Positions 43,361-51,119 of a DNA stretch of 64,000 nucleotides are shown here, one piece after another. The translations under genes and the position numbers were made by a program. The stretch covers positions 186,001-250,000 of the forward strand of contig NZ_FOQD01000004.1 of assembly GCF_900113665.1 (NCBI RefSeq), given 5' to 3'. The stretch is from Planctomicrobium piriforme (lineage in GTDB: Bacteria > Planctomycetota > Planctomycetia > Planctomycetales > Planctomycetaceae). Position 1 is the stretch's first letter; the number at the start of each line of letters is the position of its first letter. The notes below the pieces were generated by a model, which worked only from the letters and a program-made list of their open reading frames with translations, was not told the DNA's origin and ran no database searches.

Positions 43361-43729
43361 CTATTCCTGTCCGCCGAATGTCCCCTGCTGTGAGGCCCGG
43401 CGGGTCGCCTGAGACATTCCCAGCAGTGCGACGTACATTTCGTCGACTTGCTGTTCCCAGCGTTCCCGGTTGGCGGGTTGATAGGTCAGGGTGTGACCCC
43501 GTTTGACACGGCTGACAGCGCGGAAGATTGCCAGACCGGGATCGGTTCCGGCATCCATATCGACGATTGCGAAACCGCACGCGTCCTGACAGGCATCGTC
43601 GAGGTCTTGCGGCGGGATCGCGTGTTTGAGGCGTTTGCGGATGGCATTGCGGAATCGCGGCCAGTTGATGATCTGACTGGTTGAGTCGACCCCGTCCAGA
43701 CTGTCGGGTTCAGCGTTCTGGTGTTTCAT
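43361..43729 (-). CDS. Sigma-70 region-2-like small protein
   Basis: 122 residues. WPRFRNAIRKRLKHAIPPQD followed by LDDACQDACGFAIVD resembles the start of sigma region 2 of ECF factors (the D-D-x-x-Q-x-x motif). No region 4 is present, so it is too short for a complete sigma factor. It might be a truncated sigma, an anti-sigma-like fragment or an unrelated helical protein. A palindrome copy lies 37 bp upstream. Confidence 0.45.
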   Translation of the reverse strand: MKHQNAEPDSLDGVDSTSQIINWPRFRNAIRKRLKHAIPPQDLDDACQDACGFAIVDMDAGTDPGLAIFRAVSRVKRGHTLTYQPANRERWEQQVDEMYVALLGMSQATRRASQQGTFGGQE

Positions 43730-43766
43730 GTTCTTCTCTCCGGTTTGGGTGTGGCTGATGCGGTTG

Positions 43767-43782
43767 GCAGCGTCGATGTTAC
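43767..43782 (-). promoter_or_regulatory. 16-bp palindrome upstream of the sigma-like gene
   Basis: GCAGCGTCGATGTTAC, 37 bp before the start at 43729; its last base begins the 11-bp inverted repeat partner CCTATCTAAAC (43782-43792). Confidence 0.5.
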
Positions 43783-43792
43783 CTATCTAAAC

Positions 43793-44133
43793 GCCTGAAA
43801 CCCCATGATTCTCTCACTCAATTTGACACGAATTCTTACTGCGCCGGTACTTGCGGCGACGGTCCTGAGTCTCAAGGGAATAGATAAAACTGGCAGCGGC
43901 AACGGTTTGCGGAACCATATCGCTTGCGAACCATCGCCAGAACAATTTTTCGGCGCTGAATCCATTACCGCCATTGAAGTTATGTCCGATTGGCGGCGCT
44001 GCTGTACTACTCCGATTGCCGCCAGAGGCTGCATCCTGGTGAAGTCATCCAGTGCCGCCAGAGGGCTTATGTGGGCAGAGTCTCAGGGGAATGAGATAGG
44101 CTGGTCGGCCGGCTCGAAAATCTTTCGAGATTG
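43793..44133. other. Divergent intergenic region
   Basis: Between leftward (start 43729) and rightward (start 44199) genes. Frames 43805-44137 (plus) and 43783-44034 (minus) have no ribosome-binding sites and are rejected as genes. The interval lies between two palindrome copies and the inverted repeat GTTTAGATAGG/CCTATCTAAAC, fitting a divergent control region. Confidence 0.5.
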
Positions 44134-44149
44134 GTAGCGTCGGTGCTGC
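44134..44149 (+). promoter_or_regulatory. 16-bp palindrome upstream of the 114-aa gene
   Basis: GTAGCGTCGGTGCTGC, 49 bp before the start at 44199; followed by GTTTAGATAGG at 44160-44170. Confidence 0.5.
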
Positions 44150-44198
44150 ACAAAAAGTGGTTTAGATAGGGCATCACACTCAAACTGTGGAGGGTTGA

Positions 44199-44543
44199 AT
44201 GAGCGAAGCGAAGCACACACCCGGGCCGTGGAAATTTGAAGAAGGTGACAGGACACGTGGAATGATGAGCGAGGTCTTCAAGGAAGCAGACCCGCAATTT
44301 CGGATTGGTTTCGTCACCTGCGAATCTCACAACTCCCTGCAGCGGGCGGAAGATATCTGCAACGCCTGTTTGATTGCCGCCGCCCCGGAGTTGCTGGAGG
44401 CCCTTGTGTCTGCTGCGCAGTTTTGCAGGGCCTGCGAAGAGTCTGGCAGGAGGCCGTTTAATTTGACTCCGCTGAAGCAAATTGAAGCTGCCATCGCCAA
44501 GGCCACCGGCGTCCCTCTCGGCTGGACCAGCGTCGAAACCTGA
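44199..44543 (+). CDS. Conserved phage protein with HTPGPW motif
   Basis: 114 residues. The N-terminal KHTPGPWKFE and the C-terminal ICNACLIAAAPELLEALVSA are the hallmark pair of a widespread phage family of unknown function (HTPGPW...NARLIAAAPELL). GGAGGG upstream fits the ATG. It is first in a rightward cassette of small genes. Confidence 0.7.
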   Translation: MSEAKHTPGPWKFEEGDRTRGMMSEVFKEADPQFRIGFVTCESHNSLQRAEDICNACLIAAAPELLEALVSAAQFCRACEESGRRPFNLTPLKQIEAAIAKATGVPLGWTSVET

Positions 44544-44585
44544 TCCCTGCATTCCCTTCCCCTGCCCCTTAACCGGAGACCCCGA

Positions 44586-44816
44586 ATGGACCCGAATGCA
44601 ACGTGGAGCCTGCTGTCTCACCTGCTGGACAGGGAGATGAGCGGCGATGAGGCGGTGGACGCGATTGGCCTGTGTGAGGGGCTGATCGGCTGGCTGGAGA
44701 TGGACGGCTTCATGCCGGCGGAGATCTCGCTTGTGATGGGCCGCAGGGCGTTCCTGCGGATGCTGAGGGCCACGCTGGAGTGGCTGCACTGTACCGCGGA
44801 CGTTTTGGGAGTCTGA
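44586..44816 (+). CDS. Small helical protein
   Basis: 76 residues with CCGGAG upstream. Mostly helical (TWSLLSHLLDREMSGDEAVD, GRRAFLRMLRATLEWLHC). Close to its neighbours on both sides. Function unknown. Confidence 0.55.
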   Translation: MDPNATWSLLSHLLDREMSGDEAVDAIGLCEGLIGWLEMDGFMPAEISLVMGRRAFLRMLRATLEWLHCTADVLGV

Positions 44817-44819
44817 CGC

Positions 44820-45023
44820 ATGTTTCAGTGGTTCACGGTGGTTGGATATTTCAACGACACTGGTCTGGCTTATGTCGGCCATCACCATTGCCTCGAAAAG
44901 GACGCTGCGGCGAGACAGGCGTTCGAGATCAGTGACCAGATGGTCATTGTGGCGATCTTTGAGGGTGAGCAGTGCGATGTCAGCCTCAATGAACACTGCA
45001 TGACCGGCCCAGAAGACCTCTGA
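44820..45023 (+). CDS. Small unknown protein
   Basis: 67 residues. FTVVGYFNDTGLAYVGHHHC and MVIVAIFEGEQCDVSLNEHC suggest a small beta-alpha fold. Starts three bases after the previous stop. Function unknown. Confidence 0.5.
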   Translation: MFQWFTVVGYFNDTGLAYVGHHHCLEKDAAARQAFEISDQMVIVAIFEGEQCDVSLNEHCMTGPEDL

Positions 45024-45097
45024 TCGAGATGCGGGGCCCTTGTGATCAGGGGCCTCGATTCCCGCTCAGTCCCGTTCCCTTTCGAAGGAGTTTCCCG

Positions 45098-45307
45098 ATG
45101 TCGAGTTCCCGCAAATGTTCGTGGTGCGATCGCCAGGCTGTTTACCGCCTGAGTTCGAAGCACCGGGTCGATTACGCCTGCGAGGACCACAACCGCAGTT
45201 GGGGCTCGAGCTACGGCGTCGTGACGGCGCTGCACACTCCCCCGGCGCCGGCTGAAGCTGCGTGCGAAGTGGGGGATCAGTTTGGGTATGGGGTGTTTGA
45301 GGAATAG
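45098..45307 (+). CDS. Small zinc-finger-like protein
   Basis: 69 residues from the ATG at 45098, with AAGGAG 8 bases upstream. CSWCDRQAVYRLSSKHRVDY followed by ACEDH gives a C-x2-C...C-x2-H zinc pattern. Ends in an acidic tail. A DNA- or RNA-binding role is possible; unknown family. Confidence 0.55.
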   Translation: MSSSRKCSWCDRQAVYRLSSKHRVDYACEDHNRSWGSSYGVVTALHTPPAPAEAACEVGDQFGYGVFEE

Positions 45308-45355
45308 ACTCCTGCAGTCTCATCGTCACACCCATCCCCCCAGAGGATCGAAGCC

Positions 45356-45613
45356 GTGCCAAAGAAGATTTGGGAACCGCAGGCGATCTCGGTCGCCGTA
45401 AAGCTACATGAAGTTCTTGCAACGATCGAACTGTTGGAACCGAAAGCCAGGCAACACATGGTCGCCTTGCTCGACAAGATCAGCGATGCCGCTCCGCCAG
45501 TTTACATTCATGAGAAATACGACCCGCCGTTGGGTATTCGGTGGTCTAAGCAGGAACGGCTGATCTGCAAGGCAATGTCTGAGATTGTCAAAGATCCGCG
45601 TAGCCGGACCTGA
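45356..45613 (+). CDS. Small unknown protein
   Basis: 85 residues from a GTG at 45356 with AGAGG upstream. Helical N-terminus (SVAVKLHEVLATIELLEPKA), then a short C-terminal basic segment. Followed by a compact hairpin region. Function unknown. Confidence 0.5.
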   Translation: MPKKIWEPQAISVAVKLHEVLATIELLEPKARQHMVALLDKISDAAPPVYIHEKYDPPLGIRWSKQERLICKAMSEIVKDPRSRT

Positions 45614-45641
45614 GTCTCAGGCCAATAAGTAATCGTTGTTG

Positions 45642-45706
45642 AGCGGCGGCCGTGGTGGTCGCCGTTTTCTGCCCGGTTTCCGGTGACCGCCTTTTTTGAT
45701 TCACTT
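45642..45706 (+). terminator. Overlapping hairpins (terminator or attenuator)
   Basis: GGCGGCC (about 45643) can pair with GGTCGCC (about 45653, then TTTTC), and the GGTCGCC strand can alternatively pair with GGTGACC near 45688, followed by six T residues. Two competing stems separate the GTG gene from the TTG-start gene at 45724. The exact choice is uncertain. Confidence 0.4.
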
Positions 45707-45723
45707 CTTTCAGGAGAACTGCC

Positions 45724-46035
45724 TTGGAGATCAATGGCAGAGAACTGCACATCCGCACGAGATTGAACCGCGACACACGGGTCAGGCTGGCGCTGCGATA
45801 CCTGCAACTCTTGTGGCCTGACAGCGTCGTGGAACCGTCCGTCAGCGATGACGAGGCGTTCATTTACCAGAGCAAGGAGTCGCAGGAAAGCTGGGATAGA
45901 CTCGGCCGCACCGACCAGAACGCCCCGCAGATGGTGCAGTTGATCGTCACCCCGGACGGCTTGACGTTCGTCCATGATGGACTGGATGAGGCCGAGATCA
46001 GAAACACCTTCGCCAGTAATGCGATTTTCTCCTAA
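45724..46035 (+). CDS. Small unknown protein (TTG start)
   Basis: 103 residues from TTG at 45724; AGGAG lies 8 bases upstream, which decides this start. Strand-helix pattern RDTRVRLALRYLQLLWPDSV, then a C-terminal domain (QLIVTPDGLTFVHDGLDEAE). Function unknown. Confidence 0.5.
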   Translation: MEINGRELHIRTRLNRDTRVRLALRYLQLLWPDSVVEPSVSDDEAFIYQSKESQESWDRLGRTDQNAPQMVQLIVTPDGLTFVHDGLDEAEIRNTFASNAIFS

Positions 46036-46074
46036 ACTCACAGGGCGCTCGACGCCATCAAGGAAGCCGCTCCC

Positions 46075-46530
46075 ATGTTGAAAGCCCTGTCCGTCTTCGA
46101 ACGCTCGTCCTGCGCGTGTTCCCAGTGCCGCCAGACGTGCCGATCCGGAAAGCCGGGTTGCCTGGCCCCCTCGGACGTCGACCACATTGCGGAATACATC
46201 GGCCTCGACGAGGCAAGCGACGAATTCATCCGCAAGAGCTTCCAGGCGTGCGTTGACGGGCCTCGGACCGCTGTGGCAGACTTTCCAGACGGGGAGACGC
46301 CAGCTATTCGCCCTCGCGTGCGTAAGGACGGCTCGTGCATCTTCCTGGGGCCGGACGATGAATGCCTGATCCATCCGGTCGCGCCGTTCGAGTGCGGTCG
46401 GGTCGATGCCTGTGATCCTGCCAGCGGAGCCGCGGCAATGAAGCGGCTGGGGTCAGAGATTGCCGGGTCGCGGGATTACGTCATGCTGTGGAAGTGGTTG
46501 TTGGATCAACAGAATGGAATCACAGCCTGA
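46075..46530 (+). CDS. YkgJ-type Cys-cluster protein
   Basis: 151 residues. CACSQCRQTCRSGKPGCLAP followed by SDVDHIAEYIGL, then GSCIFLGPDDECLIHPVAPF and ECGRVDAC gives the cysteine pattern of the YkgJ/CxxCxxCC zinc- or iron-binding family. It ends at a bidirectional terminator. The activity of these proteins is not settled. Confidence 0.65.
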   Translation: MLKALSVFERSSCACSQCRQTCRSGKPGCLAPSDVDHIAEYIGLDEASDEFIRKSFQACVDGPRTAVADFPDGETPAIRPRVRKDGSCIFLGPDDECLIHPVAPFECGRVDACDPASGAAAMKRLGSEIAGSRDYVMLWKWLLDQQNGITA

Positions 46531-46551
46531 CTGCCGCCAGAAAACAAAAAG

Positions 46552-46587
46552 AGCCCCGTGCGCCGGACCGCGTATCGGGGCTTTTTT
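46552..46587 (+). terminator. Bidirectional terminator between convergent genes
   Basis: AGCCCCG (46552-46558) with CGGGGCT (46576-46582), T-tract to 46587 on the plus strand and CTTTTTG on the minus strand. It separates the rightward accessory cassette from the leftward early operon. Confidence 0.9.
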
Positions 46588-46599
46588 CATGCGCTGCGT

Positions 46600-46878
46600 T
46601 TAGTGAGTTTTATGTCTCGACTTTTTCGTCTCCTCTGGCGGATCTTCCGGAGCAGGCTCATCAGGCTCGGGAGCCACCCGCAGATCTTCGTTGATGTCGA
46701 TGATCGCGTGCGGATCGTCCAGGGCCTTTGCAGCGTCATTCAGTCGATACTGCTGGGCCATGTTTCGCAGCGCCGTCCGCACGATATTGGCCGGCGAGTC
46801 GCCGACCTGCTTGGAGAGTTCGTCGATCGCCACGCTTCCCGCGGAGGAGACGTCGAACTTGGGTTTGTATTCGGGCAC
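46600..46878 (-). CDS. Ribbon-helix-helix-like DNA-binding protein
   Basis: 92 residues. FDVSSAGSVAIDELSKQVGD followed by SPANIVRTALRNMAQQYRLN is the strand-helix-helix pattern of the CopG/ParD-type fold. The C-terminus is Pro/Glu-rich with a basic end. Last gene of the leftward early operon. It may regulate the operon or associate with a toxin, but no toxin gene is adjacent. Confidence 0.55.
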   Translation of the reverse strand: MPEYKPKFDVSSAGSVAIDELSKQVGDSPANIVRTALRNMAQQYRLNDAAKALDDPHAIIDINEDLRVAPEPDEPAPEDPPEETKKSRHKTH

Positions 46879-46957
46879 GATTGCACGTCCTTTTGGTCAA
46901 AGTGAAAAAACGGGTCTGAAACTTCAATCTGTCAGTCAGTGATTGAACCGGAGCGGA

Positions 46958-47287
46958 TCAGTCGTCGTCGTCATCGCCGCCGGCATAGGCGGGGCTCTTG
47001 ATCTTCTCGGTCTTGAGCTTCGGTTCGTCCTCGACCTTGAGCCACTTGGCCCCTTCGTCGATGCGCACCTGCTTGATGCCGTGTTCCTTCATGATCGAGA
47101 TGCAGTTCTCCTTGGCGGAGTTCACCAGTTCGGTTGCCCTGTGCTTCGCTCGCAGTCTCTTCATGTATTCGTCCACGGCATCCTGCACGGGGGCGGGAAC
47201 GTCCTCGACCCAGTCTTCGTCGAGCGGAGGCTGACGGACCACTTCCGCCGCATCTTCCTCCTGGTTGCTTGCTCGCTTCTTCGCCAT
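46958..47287 (-). CDS. Small phage replication-cluster protein
   Basis: 109 residues. ATELVNSAKENCISIMKEHG and IKQVRIDEGAKWLKVEDEP match a recurrent phage protein family found near RuvC genes. Ends in an Asp-rich tail. Function unknown. Confidence 0.6.
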   Translation of the reverse strand: MAKKRASNQEEDAAEVVRQPPLDEDWVEDVPAPVQDAVDEYMKRLRAKHRATELVNSAKENCISIMKEHGIKQVRIDEGAKWLKVEDEPKLKTEKIKSPAYAGGDDDDD

Positions 47288-47302
47288 TCTGGTGTTCCTC
47301 TT

Positions 47303-47881
47303 TCAAAACATGGGTGTGGAGGCCGCCGCAGTAGCAGCCCCAAAGTGAAATTGCGTCTCCTTGACGACGGTCGCCACGGCTTCGCGCTGCTTCTGATTGG
47401 TCATTTCAACGGTTCCGACGGCTGCAAGCCCCATTGCAAAGAGCGCCCAGGCGTCGACCTCGTCGTTGCTATCGAAGATGCGTCCGGCCTGCTGCGTGAC
47501 ATGCGCGATCATCATGTCTTTCTGGCCCTTGCCGGCGCTGGTGGTGAACTTCTTGAGCGTCGAAGGGGGGACTTCCAGGATGTACTGGCAGTGATCGACA
47601 ATGTGCCATCGCAGCACGCCTCCCAGTTCCGCCAACTGTTCCCGGCCGAACTTGGCGCCCATCGCGTAGCCCTCGATCAGAATCAGGTCCGGCTTAATTG
47701 AGGCGACGTGCTGATCGATTTCCCCAATCATCCTCTCGATCCGAGTAATCCGACCCCTCACGTCCTTTCCGATGGCGGGGGCAGAGAACCTCCGCATCTG
47801 GAACTTGCCGTGCGCGCGACCGCTGCAGATGGCGGTGTTGCTCAAACTCGGGTCGATGCCCATGACGAGGGGATGCGTCAC
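47303..47881 (-). CDS. ruvC: RuvC-like Holliday junction resolvase
   Basis: 192 residues from a GTG at 47881 (GTGA overlap). It has the RuvC active-site pattern: MGIDPSLSNTA with the first Asp, LILIEGYAMGAKFGR with Glu, PPSTLKKFTTSAGKGQKDMM with the DNA-contacting Lys, and DEVDAWALFAMGL with the last Asp. Cleaves branched DNA during phage recombination or packaging. The usual RuvC length is about 170 residues; this one has a Gln/Lys C-terminal tail. Confidence 0.8.
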   Translation of the reverse strand: MTHPLVMGIDPSLSNTAICSGRAHGKFQMRRFSAPAIGKDVRGRITRIERMIGEIDQHVASIKPDLILIEGYAMGAKFGREQLAELGGVLRWHIVDHCQYILEVPPSTLKKFTTSAGKGQKDMMIAHVTQQAGRIFDSNDEVDAWALFAMGLAAVGTVEMTNQKQREAVATVVKETQFHFGAATAAASTPMF

Positions 47882-48129
47882 TCGGTTTCTCCTACAGTCT
47901 TCACTGGCACACAGTCATGCACAATACCAATCCACCCGCAGTCTAAGCACTTGCTACTGTTGCGGTCCTCGTCGCCGATGCACCCCATGCAGGTTCGCTC
48001 ATGTCGCGTTCCCACGCATTGAGGGCAGGCCGCGTGAGCAACGTGATATTCAGCCGTCTGCGTCGGTGCTCGGTACGGTTCTGGTTTCGGCTTCGGTAGC
48101 CAGATTCCGTTTTGGTTGTTGTAGGTCAT
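47878..48129 (-). CDS. Zinc-ribbon small protein
   Basis: 83 residues. CPQCVGTRHERTCMGCIGDE and CLDCGWIGIVHDC carry CxxC pairs. Overlaps its neighbours through ATGA/GTGA junctions. Nucleic-acid binding is likely; specific role unknown. Confidence 0.6.
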   Translation of the reverse strand: MTYNNQNGIWLPKPKPEPYRAPTQTAEYHVAHAACPQCVGTRHERTCMGCIGDEDRNSSKCLDCGWIGIVHDCVPVKTVGETE

Positions 48130-48383
48130 TGGTCGCCTTTCAGTGCCTTGTCTGCGATGTGCCAGGTTGCGGAGAACGCCGCCACATTCGGACCGGCAAC
48201 AGCCACCTGATGTGCGCGGATGTGTTCGAGGGCCAGCTTGTACCGGTCGCGCTCCCCGGTCAGCGCCGCGATGTGTGCCAGCAATGTGCTCACGGCCTTA
48301 CTGCCATTCCGTCCCATCGGGAATCGCTCGGCAATGGCCTTCAGTTCGTCGTCGGTCAACGCGGAGGGTGGGGTTTCGCTCAT
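48126..48383 (-). CDS. Small helical protein
   Basis: 85 residues. TDDELKAIAERFPMGRNGSK and LLAHIAALTGERDRYKLALE are helical, the second coiled-coil-like. ATGA couplings on both sides. Function unknown. Confidence 0.5.
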   Translation of the reverse strand: MSETPPSALTDDELKAIAERFPMGRNGSKAVSTLLAHIAALTGERDRYKLALEHIRAHQVAVAGPNVAAFSATWHIADKALKGDQ

Positions 48384-48592
48384 TGTTTCAGTGCCTCTCC
48401 TCCGGCAGGGGTGATTGCAATTTCATCGTCGGGGTGGTTCTGATTGAAAGGCCGCTCGCGACTTACCCATCCTTTTTCGATGAGCGAGTCAATCGTGCTT
48501 CCGCGACAGACCTGCAACTGCTTCCACACTTCCCACGGACCAAAAACTGACAACGCCTCCAGCGCTCGTCTCTGCTCAGGTGTCGGTTTCAT
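48380..48592 (-). CDS. Winged-helix-like small protein
   Basis: 70 residues. RRALEALSVFGPWEVWKQLQ, then STIDSLIEKGWVSRE and EIAITPAGGEALKQ fit a compact winged-helix fold (the T-P-x-G-x-x-AL end is a common signature). Possibly a DNA-binding regulator. Confidence 0.5.
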   Translation of the reverse strand: MKPTPEQRRALEALSVFGPWEVWKQLQVCRGSTIDSLIEKGWVSRERPFNQNHPDDEIAITPAGGEALKQ

Positions 48593-48801
48593 CTCTCGCT
48601 CTCCGGGGCCGGCTGGTTCTGTTCCTCAATTGCCTCGTCCACGCTCTCATCGAAAGACTCGGGTGCCGCAACGTCGCGGCTGAATTTGCCGTCAGGCCCA
48701 GTGAAGTTGGTGCCGTCGATGATTTCCATTAGTACCGAGTAGGTCATCTTCCGCAGCGCCCGATACCGCCGCGCGTCCTCTTTGTCGCTGCGTTTGCTCA
48801 C
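48589..48801 (-). CDS. Small unknown protein
   Basis: 70 residues, N-terminal basic helix (DKEDARRYRALRKM) and acidic C-terminus (SFDESVDEAIEEQNQPAPES). ATGA-coupled to neighbours. Function unknown. Confidence 0.5.
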   Translation of the reverse strand: MSKRSDKEDARRYRALRKMTYSVLMEIIDGTNFTGPDGKFSRDVAAPESFDESVDEAIEEQNQPAPESER

Positions 48802-49898
48802 GTCCCCTCCCCCCGCTGGGCAGCGATTGCGGCGTCTGCGTTCATTGCTGCGTCGATGGCTTCAATCGGACTGTCGCACCACTCAGTCTGAAACAGCGAC
48901 TCAGACCCGTTGAGGCACTGAACGGCGTACCCGCAATGAAAGTCGATACCGCGTGAACGGCGTAGTCGAAACTCGTTGGCATACATCCATTCGAATCGTT
49001 TCTCCGCAGCCGCCAGCTTCTCCCTAATGAACGACGTTGGTGACTCGGAACTGACAGGCAACATCCCACACTCTTCGGCGATATCGAACAGAGCCTTCGA
49101 GAATGCTGCCTGCGTGCCGGGTTCAATGCAGGCCCTCAGCCCCTTCTCCCGTTCTGCGGCGGCGGCGAGTTGCTGCTCAAGACCTTCGATCTTCAGTTCA
49201 AGGTCGCATCTGGCAATTCCGAAGTTGATGATATCGTCCTGGATTTCGCGTTCCTTTTCCGCAAGCTGCTGCTTGAGCTTGTTGAGCTTGGCGTCCAGCA
49301 CAACGCAGATATCACCCCAGTGCGAATCAGGGGACTGCATTCCTGCGATGGCGACGAACTCTTTGCGGTACTTTTCTGCGAAATCGTTGACCTTGTTCAA
49401 CCGCTCAATCTCCGCCCTCGCCTCGGAAAGTTGCTTGTCAATCTGCCCCTCTCGTTCGATGGCCCGTGGCGTCACACTCAAGTCGAGCAGCTTGACATAG
49501 CCAGGCACTTGAATATTGACCGCAAATCGCCCATGCGGTTTATGCGACGAAACGCCGATAACTTGACCTTTCAACGCCTCGCAAATCGCGTCGATCAGCG
49601 TTTGGCAATCCGCTGCTTCATCGGTCCACGGCACTGCAATCAGGTCGCAGTCCCGCTTCATTGAGCCGTGCAGCCCGACAGCGTAACCGAGCTTTCTTGC
49701 GGCCGACCATATGGCTTGGAAGTCTGGCAGACGTGGGTCGATCCACCCTTCCGCCGGATTGTCGTACATCGGTGGCGCGGTGAAGTTCGGCCATGCGGTT
49801 GCCGCAAGCTGCCCCTCCAACTCCGCGAGGCGGGCGGACTGGCCTTGCATTGCCTTGGCTACTGCGCGAGTGGTCGGGTTAATTCGTTCGCTGCTCAC
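48798..49898 (-). CDS. Nucleotidyltransferase-like domain with coiled coil
   Basis: 366 residues from a GTG at 49898 (GTGA overlap). Residues near 67-90 contain VGLHGSMKRDCDLIAVPWTD, a GS-x6-DxD-like nucleotidyltransferase signature found in a phage family of unknown function. A coiled-coil middle (AEKEREIQDDIINFGIARCD) and a C-terminal module follow. Catalytic activity and substrate are not known. Confidence 0.5.
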   Translation of the reverse strand: MSSERINPTTRAVAKAMQGQSARLAELEGQLAATAWPNFTAPPMYDNPAEGWIDPRLPDFQAIWSAARKLGYAVGLHGSMKRDCDLIAVPWTDEAADCQTLIDAICEALKGQVIGVSSHKPHGRFAVNIQVPGYVKLLDLSVTPRAIEREGQIDKQLSEARAEIERLNKVNDFAEKYRKEFVAIAGMQSPDSHWGDICVVLDAKLNKLKQQLAEKEREIQDDIINFGIARCDLELKIEGLEQQLAAAAEREKGLRACIEPGTQAAFSKALFDIAEECGMLPVSSESPTSFIREKLAAAEKRFEWMYANEFRLRRSRGIDFHCGYAVQCLNGSESLFQTEWCDSPIEAIDAAMNADAAIAAQRGEGT

Positions 49899-50431
49899 GT
49901 CGCGCCTCCGCTGGGGGTCTTCAGTTGTTGAATCCATTCAATCCGACTGCGAATCTCGGATTCCAGTTTCGTGTCGGCATATCCAATCGCATCAACCAGC
50001 AGCGACGACTCCTTGCAGTAGAGCGTTGCGAACTTATCTGCCGGGTCGATTTCCCACAGGTTGTCGAGCCTGTCGATGAGCTTCATCACCTGCGCGTAGT
50101 GCGGTGCCTCAGTGGCATGCCTACGGTCCCACTCCTTGCGTTCTGCTCTGGGCAGGTGGGAACCCTTCGAGGGGTTGGTGAGCCAGCCAACTGCACTGGC
50201 GACTTGCGGTCCAAATGCGTCGTGAATGTTGCCGAGAGAGACGTTGCAATCTTCGACGACATCATGGAGCCAAGCGGCGGCAATCAGTTCGTCGGTCGCA
50301 ATCTTGTGAAGCGTGACCTGACCTGCCACTCGCATTGGGTGTGTGATGTAAGGTCTGCCTGTGTACTTGCGGACCTGACCGTCGTGCATCGTCTTTGCGA
50401 ATAAAGCTGCTGCCTGTACGAGAACACTCAC
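49895..50431 (-). CDS. HD-domain ppGpp-hydrolase-like protein
   Basis: 178 residues. HDGQVRKYTGRPYITHPMRV and AAAWLHDVVEDCNVSLGNIH match the HD-hydrolase domain of SpoT/Mesh1 (H...HD with a following VED). The C-terminal NLWEIDPADKFATLYCKES is consistent with the rest of that fold. It would hydrolyse (p)ppGpp in the infected cell; substrate inferred from the family. Confidence 0.65.
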   Translation of the reverse strand: MSVLVQAAALFAKTMHDGQVRKYTGRPYITHPMRVAGQVTLHKIATDELIAAAWLHDVVEDCNVSLGNIHDAFGPQVASAVGWLTNPSKGSHLPRAERKEWDRRHATEAPHYAQVMKLIDRLDNLWEIDPADKFATLYCKESSLLVDAIGYADTKLESEIRSRIEWIQQLKTPSGGAT

Positions 50432-50808
50432 GCCCCACCCCCTTTCGCGTGCCTGGCGAGAACTGCATCACATCGGTCGTGAATTGCCTGAATCCACTCA
50501 CATACCTGCTTGAGTCCCTGTTCGTTTCCGTTCTCGCGGTGATGTGCCTTTTGGCTCCCGAGAGCGGCCAAATCGTTGCGAGCCTCAGTCAGCACCTCGA
50601 CAAGCTCCCGATCCGCCTGCTGCTGGCCTTGGGTGAATCCGTGGCGGACTGATTTCTCAACGGCATCGGCAACTGAAGAGAGCACTGCATAAGAATGCGA
50701 GTCTTGATTCCAGCAGACGAAATGAGCAGCGCGAACTGCTCGCTCAACTCCCTTGGCATCACCCCACGGCATCTGCACATTCTCGCTCGCGGTCGGGTCG
50801 GTCATCAT
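50428..50808 (-). CDS. Small unknown protein
   Basis: 126 residues. Helical (GVERAVRAAHFVCWNQDSHS and REVLTEARNDLAALG-type helices). It begins MMTDPTA, like the next gene upstream (MTDPTA), with ATGA coupling; the pair may derive from a duplicated start region. Function unknown. Confidence 0.5.
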   Translation of the reverse strand: MMTDPTASENVQMPWGDAKGVERAVRAAHFVCWNQDSHSYAVLSSVADAVEKSVRHGFTQGQQQADRELVEVLTEARNDLAALGSQKAHHRENGNEQGLKQVCEWIQAIHDRCDAVLARHAKGGGA

Positions 50809-51119
50809 TTCTTTGCTACCTCCCTCATTAGTTCCTGAATCGATTGCCAGTGCCCGTTTATTAGCCCTGTCACACTGCTTTGAAATTGCGATGCGGCGTC
50901 CACTTTCGCCAAAGTACGGCGGGCATCTTGCATGTCTTTGTCGTGTCGGTCGGTTCCGTAAGATCGCACCGCACGGATGGCGTCGTCCTGCGCGACATGG
51001 TCCCAGAACGATGCCTGCTTTTGGATGCCTTCAAAGAGTGATAGGCGAATCTTCCACAGGCGGTCGATTGGCGATTCTGGCTTCTCGTTCTTTTCTGGCG
51101 GGGCGGTCGGGTCGGTCAC
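50805..51119 (-). CDS. Small unknown protein
   Basis: 104 residues, largely helical (SPIDRLWKIRLSLFEGIQKQ, QDARRTLAKVDAASQFQSSV). ATGA-coupled. Shares the MTDPTA start with its neighbour. Function unknown. Confidence 0.5.
   Translation of the reverse strand: MTDPTAPPEKNEKPESPIDRLWKIRLSLFEGIQKQASFWDHVAQDDAIRAVRSYGTDRHDKDMQDARRTLAKVDAASQFQSSVTGLINGHWQSIQELMREVAKK

Noticed and set aside
43805..44137. A 110-codon plus-strand frame in the divergent region
   Set aside because: No ribosome-binding site, and it runs over a palindrome copy and into a control region between divergent genes.
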